The notes: generated by a model not told the origin, from the sequence alone. A stretch of 64,000 bases of DNA from Pseudoroseomonas ludipueritiae (GCF_014490445.1 NZ_JACTUZ010000007.1:1-64000), one strand, 5' to 3'. Counted from the stretch's first letter, positions 49,601 to 58,808 are shown. Numbers and translations are program-made.

Positions 49601-51540
49601 CGTCCGCCTTCCTGGCACGGCTGGGCTTCGACCCGGCCCGGATGGGCTTCGCGCTGCGTACCGCGCTGGCGGCCTGCCTGGGCCTGCTGCTGGCCTGGCT
49701 GATGGGGCTGGAGCATCCGCAATGGACGGCGATGAGCGTCTGGGCGGCCTCCCAGCCCACGCGCGGGCTGCTGATCGAGAAAGGCTTCTTCCGTGCGCTC
49801 GGCACAGTCGCCGGGGTCATCGTGGGCGTGCTGCTGATCCTGGTGTCGGATGGAAACCCCGCGCTGATGGTGCTGGGCCTGGCCATCTGGATCGGCCTTT
49901 GTGCCGCGCTCGGCAATGTGCTGCATGGCTTCGTGTCCTATGGCGTCATCCTCGCGGGTTATTCCGCCTCCATGGTGGCGCTGCTGGATGCTGCCGATCC
50001 CGGCCATCTCTTACCGTTGGGGATCGACCGGCTGCTGACGGTGCTGGTGGGCGTCCTGGTCGCCACCCTGGCAGGCCTGCTGCTGACCCCGCGTGAGGCG
50101 GAGGATGCCTTGGTCGGCGAGACCCGCCGGCTGCTGGCGCGGCTACTGCGCGCCATGGCGGCACGCCTTTCGGGGGAGGCGGATGGGCTGGACCAGCGCG
50201 CTACCCTCTCCGACATGGCCAGGATCGACGATGCGCTGGACCGGCATGGCGCCGGCTCGCTCCGTACGCGGCGATCGGCGCGGCTGCTGCGCGGGGTCTT
50301 GTCCGCCCAGGTGCCGGCCTTGCTCTGGCTCCGGAGCACCCAGGTCGTCACACCGCATGCCAACCTGGCCGCCGCCCTGACCCGGGCGGCCGAAGTGCTC
50401 GAAAGCGCGGCGCCAGTGAATGTGGTCCTCTCGGCGCTGCGGGAGGCCGAGGAACTTTCGGCCAGCCAGCCAAGGCTGCATGAGATCGTGGCGGGGCTGC
50501 ACGCGGCGCTGCGGGCGCGCCTGCGGCCGGGCGAGACGCATCTGGAGCGGCCTGGCAGGCTGCATCCGGTGGTGGTGCATCGCGATTGGGTGGGCGCCCG
50601 CCAGGCTGGGCTGCGCGCCGCCGGCACGCTGCTGTTGCTGGGGACGGGCTGGCTGCTGAGCGGCTGGAGCGGCGGGCCTTACGTGATGCTTGGCACTTCG
50701 GTGATGATCACGATCTTCTCCACTGCCGAGAATCCCACGCTGACCATGCGCGCCATTTTCCTGGGCCAGTTCTTCGGCGCGGCGGCGGCGCTGGCTTGCC
50801 GCTGGCTGGCCTGGCCGCTGGCCGGTGGGGAGTTGCAATTGATCCTGCTGACGATGCCTTTCATCGTCCTGGGCGCCCTGCCCTCGTCGCACCGCCGCAC
50901 CATCGCGGGTGCCTATGACTACAACATGATCATGCTGTTGCTGTTGCAGCCATCCTTTCCGCTGGCAGGCAGCTTCGCCAGTTCACTGGCCACGGCGGCG
51001 GCCGTGGTGGCGGCGCCGCTGATCGCCATGGCCGCCTTCCGCTTCGCCTTCCCGGCCGATGCGCGGCGGCGCATGCAGGTACTGATGGGCATGATGGTGC
51101 ATGAGTTGCAGGACATGGCAGGCGACCGTCAGGCCGCGGCGCATGACCGCATCTGGCGCGCGCGCCTCTACCACCGCCTGCTGCGGCTGGTGCGCTGGGC
51201 GGAGAAGACGGGCGAGCAGCCGCTTTCTGCCGTGAATGGCAGCATGGCGGTGATGCAGATCGGCGGCGCCATTCTGCGGATGCAGGCGATGTCGCAGCAG
51301 CCGGCGCTGCCGCCGGGCACCCGGAGAAGCCTCGACGCCGCGCTGCGTCGGCTGCGACGGATCGGCCATGAGCCCAGGCGCGCGCAGCGGGCGCTGGCCG
51401 CCGCCGCCCAGCGCCTTTCCACCGCGTCGCGGGCAGAGGCCGAAGCGCTGGCGGGCTCCGCCGAGGCTCTGCACGCCAACCTCGCCTTCTTTCAGCAGGC
51501 TGGCGGCCAGCGGCGTCCTGCCAGGAGCATCGGCGTGTAA
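49597..51540 (+). CDS. FUSC family aromatic-acid exporter
   Basis: 647 residues: an N-terminal block of about five to six membrane helices (LRTALAACLGLLLAWLMGLE ... VLVATLAGLLLTPREAEDAL), a cytoplasmic part, then a second block (VMLGTSVMITIFSTAENPTL ...) and a helical tail. HPQWTAMSVWAASQPTRG is a hallmark of the FUSC/AaeB N-terminus. It exports small aromatic or carboxylic acids by the proton gradient. Unlike the module at the window start, no DUF1656 or HlyD gene follows. Confidence 0.93.
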   Translation: MTSAFLARLGFDPARMGFALRTALAACLGLLLAWLMGLEHPQWTAMSVWAASQPTRGLLIEKGFFRALGTVAGVIVGVLLILVSDGNPALMVLGLAIWIGLCAALGNVLHGFVSYGVILAGYSASMVALLDAADPGHLLPLGIDRLLTVLVGVLVATLAGLLLTPREAEDALVGETRRLLARLLRAMAARLSGEADGLDQRATLSDMARIDDALDRHGAGSLRTRRSARLLRGVLSAQVPALLWLRSTQVVTPHANLAAALTRAAEVLESAAPVNVVLSALREAEELSASQPRLHEIVAGLHAALRARLRPGETHLERPGRLHPVVVHRDWVGARQAGLRAAGTLLLLGTGWLLSGWSGGPYVMLGTSVMITIFSTAENPTLTMRAIFLGQFFGAAAALACRWLAWPLAGGELQLILLTMPFIVLGALPSSHRRTIAGAYDYNMIMLLLLQPSFPLAGSFASSLATAAAVVAAPLIAMAAFRFAFPADARRRMQVLMGMMVHELQDMAGDRQAAAHDRIWRARLYHRLLRLVRWAEKTGEQPLSAVNGSMAVMQIGGAILRMQAMSQQPALPPGTRRSLDAALRRLRRIGHEPRRAQRALAAAAQRLSTASRAEAEALAGSAEALHANLAFFQQAGGQRRPARSIGV

Positions 51541-51600
51541 CCCACAGCCAACTCTGCCAGGCAGGACGAAGCTTAGCGGCCAAAGCAGCGTCAACTCTCA

Positions 51601-51653
51601 CTATTTGGGATGAACTTCACCTATTTGACACAAACTCCGCCTCGCCATAAGCC
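51601..51653 (+). promoter_or_regulatory. Possible promoter and direct repeat upstream of the IclR gene
   Basis: CTATTTG occurs at 51601-51607 and again at 51621-51627, exactly 20 bp apart (about two helical turns), as IclR sites often are. TTGACA at 51625-51630 could be a -35; 17 bp later lies a poor -10 (TAAGCC). A transcript starting near 51660 would suit the GTG start at 51687. Confidence 0.4.
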
Positions 51654-51686
51654 TCGCGCCCAGCCGTGACCGGGGAACAGGACACC

Positions 51687-52490
51687 GTGCCGAGAGCAGC
51701 GCAGACCGAGCTTGGCGGTTCTTCCGCCGGTGCCGCCGGCACGCAGACTCTGCTGCGCGGCCTGAGGGTGCTCGAACACGTGGCCGCCGGCATCAGTGAC
51801 GTGCAGGGCATAGCCGCCGCGCTGGGCACGCCGCGCAGCACCACCCATCGCATCCTCAGCAGCCTGGTGGCGGCCAGATACCTGCACCACATGCCGCACA
51901 GGGGCTATCTGCTCGGCCCCATGCCGATCCACCTGGGCAACCGCGCGCTGGAGCAGCGCCCGCTGGTGGCCCTTGCCCAGCCGCATTGCGAGACCCTGTC
52001 GCGGCAGACCGGCGATACCGTGCATCTCGGCATCGTCGATGGCAGCGAGGTGGTTTATCTCGTGAAGATCTCCGGCACGCGCGGCTTCGAGATGCGCTCC
52101 CGCGTGGGCCAGCGCATGCCGCTGGCCACCACCGGAGTCGGCAAGGCGCTGATGCTGGACATGTCGGAATCGCGCTGGCGCAGCCTCTACGACGCCGCCG
52201 CGGCCGCCAATGCCCGGCACCCGGAGCGCCCGCCGATCCCGGACTGGGACCTTTTCCTGGAGCGGATGCGGGCCTACCGGAAGCGCGGCCTTGTCTTCGA
52301 CCTGGAGGAGAACGAGGCCGGCATCCGCTGCGCCGGCGCGCCGGTGCGGGACATGGATAAGCGGGTGGTGGCGGCGGTCAGCCTGGCCAGCGCATCGCCC
52401 TTCATGCCGGAGACGCGGCTGGAAGAGGTGGCGCCGCTGGTGCGGGACGCCGCCCTGGCCGTGTCGCGGGAACTGGGTTGGATGGAATGA
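51687..52490 (+). CDS. IclR family transcriptional regulator
   Basis: 267 residues from GTG 51687, with AGGA 4-5 nt upstream (a GTG 21 bp earlier lacks a ribosome binding site). The N-terminal winged HTH includes VQGIAAALGTPRSTTHRILS. The IclR effector domain has GDTVHLGIVDGSEVVYLVKI and MPLATTGVGKALML. It heads the dgoKA-tctCBA operon, and its stop overlaps the dgoK start (ATGA). It probably senses a 2-keto-3-deoxy sugar acid. Confidence 0.92.
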   Translation: MPRAAQTELGGSSAGAAGTQTLLRGLRVLEHVAAGISDVQGIAAALGTPRSTTHRILSSLVAARYLHHMPHRGYLLGPMPIHLGNRALEQRPLVALAQPHCETLSRQTGDTVHLGIVDGSEVVYLVKISGTRGFEMRSRVGQRMPLATTGVGKALMLDMSESRWRSLYDAAAAANARHPERPPIPDWDLFLERMRAYRKRGLVFDLEENEAGIRCAGAPVRDMDKRVVAAVSLASASPFMPETRLEEVAPLVRDAALAVSRELGWME

Positions 52491-53464
52491 CAGGCATGGA
52501 CCCCAAGCTCATCGCGCTGGACTGGGGAACCTCCAGCCTGCGCGGCTTCCTGATGGATGCACAGGGCGCGGTGCTGGAGCAGCGCGGCAGCCCGCATGGC
52601 ATCACCGCCCTGCCAGAGCCCGGCGACGCCGGCTTCGAAGCGGCCTTCGAGGCCCTTTGCGGTGAATGGCTGGCCCGCTGGCCCGCCCTGCCGGTGGTGG
52701 CGGGCGGCATGGTGGGCAGCAGCCAGGGCTGGCGGGAAGCGCCCTACGTCCGCTGCCCCGCCGATGTCAGCCTCTTGGCCGCCGAGGCCGTGGAGGTGCC
52801 GACCCGGCGCGGCCCCTCCATCCTGATCGCCCCCGGCGTGCTCTCCCACCCCTCCGGCCGGGCGCCGGACGTGATGCGGGGCGAGGAGATTCAGATCGCC
52901 GGCGCCCTGCGGCTGCACCCGCAGCTGGCGGCACGGGGCCATTTCCTGATGCCCGGCACCCATTCCAAATGGGTGGATGTGCGGGACGGCCGCATCACCG
53001 GCTTCGAGACCTACATGACCGGCGAGTTGTTCGCGGTGCTGTGCCGCCATTCGCTGCTCGGCCGCCTGATGACGGCGGAGGCGGCGGCGCCGGAGGCCGC
53101 TGAGGCCGCCTTCGCACGCGGCGTCGAGGCCGCGCGGCACAGCCGCCCCGGCGACCTGGCGCACCAGATCTTCGCCGCCCGCACGCTGGGCCTGACCGGC
53201 GAGATGCCCGGCGCGGCGCTGCGGGACTTTCTTTCGGGCCTGCTCATCGGCCAGGAGGTTGTCTCCGCCCTCGGCCATTCCGCCCAGGCCGACACGCCGC
53301 TGGCGCTGATCGGGGAGGAAAGCCTCTGCCGCCGCTATGCCGGCGTGCTGCAAAGCTTCGGCGCCGTGCCGGCCTTGCAGCTTGGCAATACCGCCCCCGC
53401 CGGCCTCTTCCATTTCGCCATTGCCGCCGGCCGTGTCGCCGCGGCCGGAGACTCCGCCCGATGA
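52487..53464 (+). CDS. dgoK: 2-dehydro-3-deoxygalactonokinase DgoK
   Basis: 325 residues from ATG 52487 overlapping the IclR stop. The sugar-kinase/ASKHA start (IALDWGTSSLRGFLMD) and VVAGGMVGSSQGWREAPYV, MRGEEIQIAGAL and LMPGTHSKWVDV are DgoK signatures. It phosphorylates 2-keto-3-deoxygalactonate for the aldolase encoded next, whose start overlaps its stop. The pathway is D-galactonate (De Ley-Doudoroff) catabolism. Confidence 0.95.
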   Translation: MTGMDPKLIALDWGTSSLRGFLMDAQGAVLEQRGSPHGITALPEPGDAGFEAAFEALCGEWLARWPALPVVAGGMVGSSQGWREAPYVRCPADVSLLAAEAVEVPTRRGPSILIAPGVLSHPSGRAPDVMRGEEIQIAGALRLHPQLAARGHFLMPGTHSKWVDVRDGRITGFETYMTGELFAVLCRHSLLGRLMTAEAAAPEAAEAAFARGVEAARHSRPGDLAHQIFAARTLGLTGEMPGAALRDFLSGLLIGQEVVSALGHSAQADTPLALIGEESLCRRYAGVLQSFGAVPALQLGNTAPAGLFHFAIAAGRVAAAGDSAR

Positions 53465-54111
53465 CCGCATCCCCTTCGCAGGCGCGCCTCGACGCGGCCT
53501 TCGACAGCCTGCCCCTGGTCGCCATCCTGCGCGGCCTGAAGCCCGAGGAAGCGGAGCCGGTGGCCACGGCACTCTATGAGGCAGGCTTCCGGCTGATCGA
53601 GGTGCCGCTCAACTCGCCGCAGCCCTTCGACAGCATCAAGGCCATCCGCCGCCTCTTGCCGCAGGACGCGCTGGTGGGGGCCGGCACCGTGCTCCAGGCC
53701 GCCGATGTGGGCCGGCTGGCGGACCTGGGCGCCGAGCTGGTGGTGATGCCGCATGCCGATACGGCCGTGATCTCCGCCGCCGCCCGGGCCGGCCTGCTCT
53801 GCACCCCCGGCGTCGCCACGCCCACGGAAGCCTTCGCGGCGCTCGCCGCCGGCGCCGCCGCGCTGAAGATCTTTCCCGCCGAGATGGTCACCCCCAGCGT
53901 CGTGAAGGCGATGCGGGCCGTGCTGCCGGCGGGGACCCGCCTGCTGCCCGTCGGCGGCATCACGCCGGACAATATGGCGCCGTTCCTGGAAGCGGGCGTC
54001 GCCGGCTTCGGGCTGGGTTCCGCGCTGTTCAAGCCCGGCATGACTGCCGCCGATGTCGCAACACGCGCCGCCCGCTTCACGGCGGCCTGGCGCGCCCTCC
54101 GGCCGCGCTGA
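53461..54111 (+). CDS. dgoA: 2-dehydro-3-deoxy-6-phosphogalactonate aldolase DgoA
   Basis: 216 residues, the KDPG/KDPGal aldolase fold. The Schiff-base Lys is about residue 136 in ALKIFPAEMVTPSVVKAM. LVAILRGLKPEEAEPVATAL and LVGAGTVLQAADVGRLADLG are family motifs. It splits 6-phospho-KDGal into pyruvate and glyceraldehyde 3-phosphate. dgoD (galactonate dehydratase) is missing from the operon; the IlvD/Edd-type dehydratase at 23215-24939 might serve. Confidence 0.95.
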   Translation: MTASPSQARLDAAFDSLPLVAILRGLKPEEAEPVATALYEAGFRLIEVPLNSPQPFDSIKAIRRLLPQDALVGAGTVLQAADVGRLADLGAELVVMPHADTAVISAAARAGLLCTPGVATPTEAFAALAAGAAALKIFPAEMVTPSVVKAMRAVLPAGTRLLPVGGITPDNMAPFLEAGVAGFGLGSALFKPGMTAADVATRAARFTAAWRALRPR

Positions 54112-54142
54112 CCCCGGCCATAGCTTACCGGAACGGGAGGCT

Positions 54143-54167
54143 GGCGGGGCGGAGGCCTTGCCCCGCC
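54143..54167 (+). terminator. Hairpin between dgoA and tctC
   Basis: GGCGGGGC / GCCCCGCC, a perfect 8-bp stem with a 9-nt loop, lies 31 bp after the dgoA stop. A smaller CCCCG-GCTTAAA-CGGGG hairpin follows at 54181-54197. They may partly terminate or protect the mRNA rather than end the operon. Confidence 0.5.
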
Positions 54168-54217
54168 TTCCATGCCGCTGCCCCGGCTTAAACGGGGCAA
54201 GACCCAAGGATATCCTT

Positions 54218-55186
54218 ATGCTGACCTACCGTAACCGACTGCACCTGATGGCCGGCCTCGGCGCGGCCACCCTCTTCGGCGCCCGGGCCCAGGCCGCAAG
54301 CAACTATCCGCGCCGGCCGATCGAGCTGATCGTCCCCTATGCCCCTGGCGGCGGCACCGACCTGCTCGCCCGCGCCTTCGCCGAGGCGGCGAAGCCGCAT
54401 CTGGAAAAGGCCATCGGCGTGGTGAACCGCACGGGCGGCGCCGGCGCGGTGGGCCTGTCGGAAATCATGGCGGCGCGCCCGGACGGCTACAAACTCGGCC
54501 TCGGCACCGCCGAGCTGACCATGCTGCCGCATATGGGCCTCGTCAGCTTCAAGGCGGAGGACTTCCTGCCCATCGCGCGGCTGAACGCGGACCCGGCCGC
54601 CGTGACGGTGAAGGCCGACGCGCCCTGGAAGACGCTCCAGGAATACCTCGACCACGCCAAGGCCAACCCGGGCAAGGTGCGCGTCGGCAATTCCGGCACC
54701 GGCGCCATCTGGCACCTCTCCACCGAGGCCCTGGCCGACAAGACCGGCGCCAAGTTCAACAGCATCCCCTATGACGGCGCCGCGCCGGCGGTGACGGCGC
54801 TGCTGGGCGGCCATATCGAAGCGGTTGGCGTCAGCCCCGCCGAGGTCAGCGCACAGGTGGCGGCGGGCCAGCTGCGCATCCTGGCCGTCCTGGCCGATGA
54901 GCGCCTCGAAGCCTTCCCGGATGTGCCGACCTGCAAGGAAAGCGGCACCGATATCTCCATCGGCACCTGGCGCGGCATCTTCGTGCCGAAGCGCACGCCG
55001 GACGATGTGGTGCAGATCCTGCGCGAGGCTTCGCGCAAGACGGCGAACGAGCAGTCCTTCAAGGACACGCTGAAGAAGCTGAACCTGAACTGGGCCTATC
55101 TGGATGGCCTCGAGTTCGGTGAGCAGGTCAAGGCGCATAACGCCACCTTCGCCACCCTGATGAAGCGGATCGGCCTGGCCCGCTGA
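54218..55186 (+). CDS. tctC: TTT transporter solute-binding protein TctC
   Basis: 322 residues from ATG 54218 (AAGGA 8 nt upstream). The signal peptide ends near AQAAS. The mature part has the Bug fold (RRPIELIVPYAPGGGTDLLA, VVNRTGGAGAVGLSEIMAAR). It delivers a carboxylate to TctAB, which follows. The dgo genes upstream suggest galactonate or another sugar acid as the ligand, though TTT systems usually carry smaller acids. Confidence 0.94.
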   Translation: MLTYRNRLHLMAGLGAATLFGARAQAASNYPRRPIELIVPYAPGGGTDLLARAFAEAAKPHLEKAIGVVNRTGGAGAVGLSEIMAARPDGYKLGLGTAELTMLPHMGLVSFKAEDFLPIARLNADPAAVTVKADAPWKTLQEYLDHAKANPGKVRVGNSGTGAIWHLSTEALADKTGAKFNSIPYDGAAPAVTALLGGHIEAVGVSPAEVSAQVAAGQLRILAVLADERLEAFPDVPTCKESGTDISIGTWRGIFVPKRTPDDVVQILREASRKTANEQSFKDTLKKLNLNWAYLDGLEFGEQVKAHNATFATLMKRIGLAR

Positions 55187-55266
55187 CCGATCCAGGCCGC
55201 CCGCGACGCCCCTTCAAGGGTATGGCGGGCGGTCCCGGGCCCCGCATTCCAACGAGAACACGCCCC

Positions 55267-55779
55267 ATGAGCAGTCTTCCCGCCGGCCAGGATCAGGCCG
55301 CCCAGGGCCAGACCGGTTTCGACCGGATGGCCCATTTGGTCATCGTGGCGCTGCTCTGCGCCATCTCCGCCGCCGTTATCGTCACCGCCTGGGGCTTCCC
55401 CGCGCCCATGCCGGGCAGCAGCGATGTCGGCGCCGCCCGCTTCCCGCTGATCTATGCCGTGGCGCTGCTGGGACTGACAGGCGTCCTGCTGGCACAGACC
55501 CTGGCGAAACCGGTGGTCGCCGCCGTGGCGCCGGCCGAGAAGCCGCATTACGCCCGCGTCGCCATTGGCATGCTACTGATGCTGCTGATGCTGCTGGCCA
55601 TCGGCTACGTCGGCTATTTCCCCTCCGCATTCGTGCTGCTGATGGCGCTGATGTTCCTGATGGGGCAGCGCAGCCCGGTCTGGAACCCGGTGATCGCGCT
55701 GGCCATCACCACGATCATCTACTTCCTGTTCGACTACGCGCTGAACGTGCCGCTGCCGGCCGGCAGCCTGTTCGAATAA
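55267..55779 (+). CDS. tctB: TTT transporter small membrane subunit TctB
   Basis: 170 residues from ATG 55267, with four to five hydrophobic helices (LVIVALLCAISAAVIVTAWG, ... VALLGLTGVLLAQTL, ... MLLMLLMLLAIGYVGYFPSA). The GxVGYFPSAF-like block in the third helix is typical of TctB. It is the small partner of TctA and starts 80 bp after tctC. Confidence 0.92.
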   Translation: MSSLPAGQDQAAQGQTGFDRMAHLVIVALLCAISAAVIVTAWGFPAPMPGSSDVGAARFPLIYAVALLGLTGVLLAQTLAKPVVAAVAPAEKPHYARVAIGMLLMLLMLLAIGYVGYFPSAFVLLMALMFLMGQRSPVWNPVIALAITTIIYFLFDYALNVPLPAGSLFE

Positions 55780-55801
55780 CAGCACCGCCGGAATCATTCT
55801 C

Positions 55802-57313
55802 ATGGAAAATCTGCAGCTGCTGCTGGGGGGCATGCAGACGCTGGCCTCCCACCCGATGGCCATCCTGCTCTCCATCTTCGGCGTCGCCGTCGGCATCGTC
55901 ATCGGCGCGCTGCCGGGGCTGACGGCGACCATGGGTGTCGCCATCCTGCTTCCCTTTACCTTCGGCATGGATGCCGTCTCCGGCCTGCTGATGATCTCGG
56001 GCGTCTTCTTCGGCGGTGTCTATGGCGGCTCCATCACCGCTATCCTGCTGAAGATCCCCGGCACGCCCGCGGCGGCGGCGACGGCCATGGACGGCTATGC
56101 GCTGACGCAGAAGGGCAAGGCTGGCGTGGCGCTGGGTGTCGCCACCATCTCCTCCTTCATCGGCGGCACGATCAGCGTGATGATCCTGATCTTCCTGGCG
56201 CCGGTGCTGGCGAGCATCGCGCTGGAATTCAGCGCTTCCGAGACTTTCGCCCTGGCCTGCTTCGGCCTGTCCATCATCGCCAGCATTTCCTCGGGTTCCC
56301 TCGTGAAAGGGCTGATCGCCGGCTTCCTCGGCCTGCTGGTAGCTTCCATCGGGCTCGACCCGATGGGCGGCTTTCCCCGCTTCACCGGCGGCTATACCGA
56401 GTTGTTCAACGTGCCCTTTATCCCTGTGATGATCGGCCTCTTCGCCGCCGCCGAGGCCTTCAAGGCCATGGAGGGTTCCGAGCTGCGCACCACCGCGGCC
56501 GCCAAGCTGGGGCGGCTGATCCCGAATGGGGCGGAGTTCCGTGGGCTGATCGGCACCTTGCTGCGCTCCAGCGGCCTCGGCGCCTTCATCGGCGCGGTGC
56601 CGGGCGCGGGTTCCGACATCGCGGCCTATGTCAGCTACAACGAGGCGCGGCGCTTCAGCCGCAACCCGGAGAATTTCGGCAAGGGCGAGCTGGCCGGCAT
56701 CTCGGCCTGCGAGGCCGGCGCCAATGCCTGCACGGGCGGCGCGCTGCTGACCATGATGACGCTGGGCATCCCAGGCGATGCCGTCACCGCCGTGATGATG
56801 GGCGCGCTGACGCTGCAGGGCCTGCAGCCAGGCCCGCTGCTGTTCAAGGACCACAGCGACCTGGTCTTCACCCTCTTCGCCGGCATGCTCTTCTGCTACG
56901 TGATGCTGCTGGTGCTGGGCCTGGGCTCGCTGCGCTTCATTGGCCGCGTGCTGATGATGCCGAAGTCGGTGCTGACGCCGCTGATCCTGGTGCTGTGCAT
57001 CGTTGGCACCTATGCCATCAACAACAGCATCTTCGACATCGGCATCATGCTCGCGGCCGGCGTTGTCGGCTACTTCATGCAGCGCTGGGACTTCCCGGCC
57101 TCGCCCATCGTGCTGGCGCTGATCATGGGGCCGATGGCGGAAGCGAGCTTCCGGCGCGCCCTCTCCCTGTCCAACGGCAGCTACGACTTCCTCTGGACCC
57201 GCCCGATCACCGTGGGCCTGCTGCTGCTGGCGCTGGTGACGCTGCTGCTGCCCATCCTCCGGCAGCGCCGCCGGGCTTCTCCCACGGCGGCCCAGTCCGG
57301 CGTGGAGGTGTGA
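55802..57313 (+). CDS. tctA: TTT transporter large permease subunit TctA
   Basis: 503 residues with about 11-12 membrane helices. Family blocks: GIVIGALPGLTATMGVAILL, GGVYGGSITAILLKIPGTPA, GAVPGAGSDIAAYVSYNEAR and MMTLGIPGDAVTAVMMGAL, which carry the two pseudo-symmetric PGxxxT/PG-type motifs. It is the secondary transporter driven by Na+ or H+. It is the last gene of the operon; a strong hairpin follows 8 bp after the stop. Confidence 0.95.
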   Translation: MENLQLLLGGMQTLASHPMAILLSIFGVAVGIVIGALPGLTATMGVAILLPFTFGMDAVSGLLMISGVFFGGVYGGSITAILLKIPGTPAAAATAMDGYALTQKGKAGVALGVATISSFIGGTISVMILIFLAPVLASIALEFSASETFALACFGLSIIASISSGSLVKGLIAGFLGLLVASIGLDPMGGFPRFTGGYTELFNVPFIPVMIGLFAAAEAFKAMEGSELRTTAAAKLGRLIPNGAEFRGLIGTLLRSSGLGAFIGAVPGAGSDIAAYVSYNEARRFSRNPENFGKGELAGISACEAGANACTGGALLTMMTLGIPGDAVTAVMMGALTLQGLQPGPLLFKDHSDLVFTLFAGMLFCYVMLLVLGLGSLRFIGRVLMMPKSVLTPLILVLCIVGTYAINNSIFDIGIMLAAGVVGYFMQRWDFPASPIVLALIMGPMAEASFRRALSLSNGSYDFLWTRPITVGLLLLALVTLLLPILRQRRRASPTAAQSGVEV

Positions 57314-57320
57314 GCACCCT

Positions 57321-57342
57321 GGTCCGGGCCTCGGCCCGGACC
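57321..57342 (+). terminator. Terminator-like hairpin after tctA
   Basis: GGTCCGGGC-CTCG-GCCCGGACC, a perfect 9-bp GC stem with a 4-nt loop, sits 8 bp after the tctA stop. No U-tract follows. Confidence 0.6.
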
Positions 57343-57554
57343 GCCTGCCGCAGAGCATCCGCGGCCACTGGTTTCGCTTCCACCACAGCCATCTTTGACG
57401 GCACGCCTGGCGCCCTGGAACCACATCTCAGTACGTCAACGAGTACCGCTTTCGCTTTCCATGCGGTGCCATGCACGGCACAGATGAGCGGCGGCGGCCC
57501 GGGACCCGGGCCGCCGTGCCGCTTCATGACACACCAGCCAAGGAACCCTTGCCG
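57343..57554 (+). ncRNA. Structured leader of nhaA; possible ion riboswitch
   Basis: About 210 nt between the tctA hairpin and the nhaA start can fold into a row of hairpins: GTAC-8 nt-GTAC near 57435, GTGCC-ATGCAC-GGCAC near 57465-57480, and CGGCGGCCCGGG / CCCGGGCCGCCG (57492-57503 and 57505-57516, one base between), ending 38 bp before ATG 57555. The last stem could hide or free the ribosome binding site (AAGGAA). nhaA genes in some proteobacteria have Li+-sensing nhaA-I RNAs in this position. I cannot test the match, so it is only a candidate. Confidence 0.3.
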
Positions 57555-58760
57555 ATGACAACAGCCCGCCCCGGCCTGATCCGATCTGTCATGCGAGGGT
57601 TTCTGGACAGCGAGGCCTCTGGCGGTCTGGTGCTGATGGCGGTGGCGGCGCTGGCCATCCTGGTGGCCAATTCGCCACTGGCGGAAGCTTACTTCCACAC
57701 GCTGCACCTTTATGTCGGCCCGCTCTCCGTCGCGCATTGGATCAACGACGCGCTGATGGCGGTGTTCTTTCTGCTGGTCGGCCTGGAGATCAAGCGGGAG
57801 ATGCTGGACGGCCAGCTCTCCTCCTGGAGCCGCCGCGTGCTGCCCGGCGTGGCAGCGGCCGGCGGCATGCTGGTGCCGGCGCTGATCTACACCGCCTTCA
57901 ACCACGGCAATGCCGAGGCGATGCGCGGCTGGGCCATCCCGACCGCCACCGACATCGCCTTCGCACTCGGCGTGCTGTCGCTGCTGGGCTCGCGCGTGCC
58001 GGCATCCCTCAAGGTGTTCCTGGCGGCGCTGGCCATCATCGACGACCTCGGCGCCGTAGTCATCATCGCGCTGTTCTACACCAGCAACCTGTCGCTGCCG
58101 GACCTGGCGGGTGCCGCGGTGCTGCTGGCCGTGCTGTACGGGATGAATCGCGGCGGCGTCCGCTCGCTGCTGCCTTACCTGCTGCTCGGCCTGGTGCTCT
58201 GGGTGCTGGTCTTCCGCTCCGGCGTGCATGCCACCGTGGCGGGCGTGCTGCTGGCGCTGACCATCCCGATCCAGAAGACCCCTGGCACGCCGGAAGCGCA
58301 CGGCGATATCTCGCCCCTGCACAAGCTGGAACATGCGCTGAGCAAGCCTGTGGCCTTCATCATCGTGCCCATCTTCGGCTTCGCCAATGCCGGCGTGTCC
58401 TTCACCGGCATCTCCGGCGATGTGCTGCTGGCGCCGTTGACGCTCGGCGTGGCGCTGGGCCTGCTGCTGGGCAAGGTGGTCGGCGTGTTCGGCTTCTCCA
58501 CCCTGATGATCCGTCTGAAGCTGGCGGACCTGCCGGCGGGGGCGAGCTGGAGGCAGTTGCTGGGCGTCGCCATTCTCTGCGGCATCGGCTTCACCATGAG
58601 CCTCTTCATCGGCCTGCTGGCCTTTGCCGAGCAGCCGCTGCTGCAGGCGGAGGTGAAGTTCGGCATCCTCGGCGGCTCCATCCTCGCCGGCCTGCTGGGC
58701 TACCTGCTGCTGAACGTGGTGAAGCGCGAGGCGATCCAGCCCGCCCGCGCCAGGGGCTGA
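57555..58760 (+). CDS. nhaA: Na+/H+ antiporter NhaA
   Basis: 401 residues from ATG 57555, with AAGGAA upstream. Key residues fall at the same numbers as in E. coli NhaA: Thr132-Asp133 in [13 protein letters not shown] and Asp163-Asp164 in [12 protein letters not shown], the ion-binding pair. The N-terminus has the [20 protein letters not shown] block and the family's 12 helices. It pumps Na+ or Li+ out in exchange for H+. It is transcribed alone, after the TTT operon, and its leader is strongly base paired. Confidence 0.96.
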   Translation: MTTARPGLIRSVMRGFLDSEASGGLVLMAVAALAILVANSPLAEAYFHTLHLYVGPLSVAHWINDALMAVFFLLVGLEIKREMLDGQLSSWSRRVLPGVAAAGGMLVPALIYTAFNHGNAEAMRGWAIPTATDIAFALGVLSLLGSRVPASLKVFLAALAIIDDLGAVVIIALFYTSNLSLPDLAGAAVLLAVLYGMNRGGVRSLLPYLLLGLVLWVLVFRSGVHATVAGVLLALTIPIQKTPGTPEAHGDISPLHKLEHALSKPVAFIIVPIFGFANAGVSFTGISGDVLLAPLTLGVALGLLLGKVVGVFGFSTLMIRLKLADLPAGASWRQLLGVAILCGIGFTMSLFIGLLAFAEQPLLQAEVKFGILGGSILAGLLGYLLLNVVKREAIQPARARG

Positions 58761-58776
58761 ACCCGCATCCGGCCTC

Positions 58777-58798
58777 GCCGCCCACGCGGGCGGGCGGC
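58777..58798 (+). terminator. Hairpin after nhaA
   Basis: GCCGCCC / GGGCGGC, a perfect 7-bp stem with an 8-nt loop, begins 17 bp after the nhaA stop. The convergent pseudogene ends 11 bp later, so it may act on both strands. Confidence 0.5.
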
Positions 58799-58808
58799 AA
58801 CCGCTACT

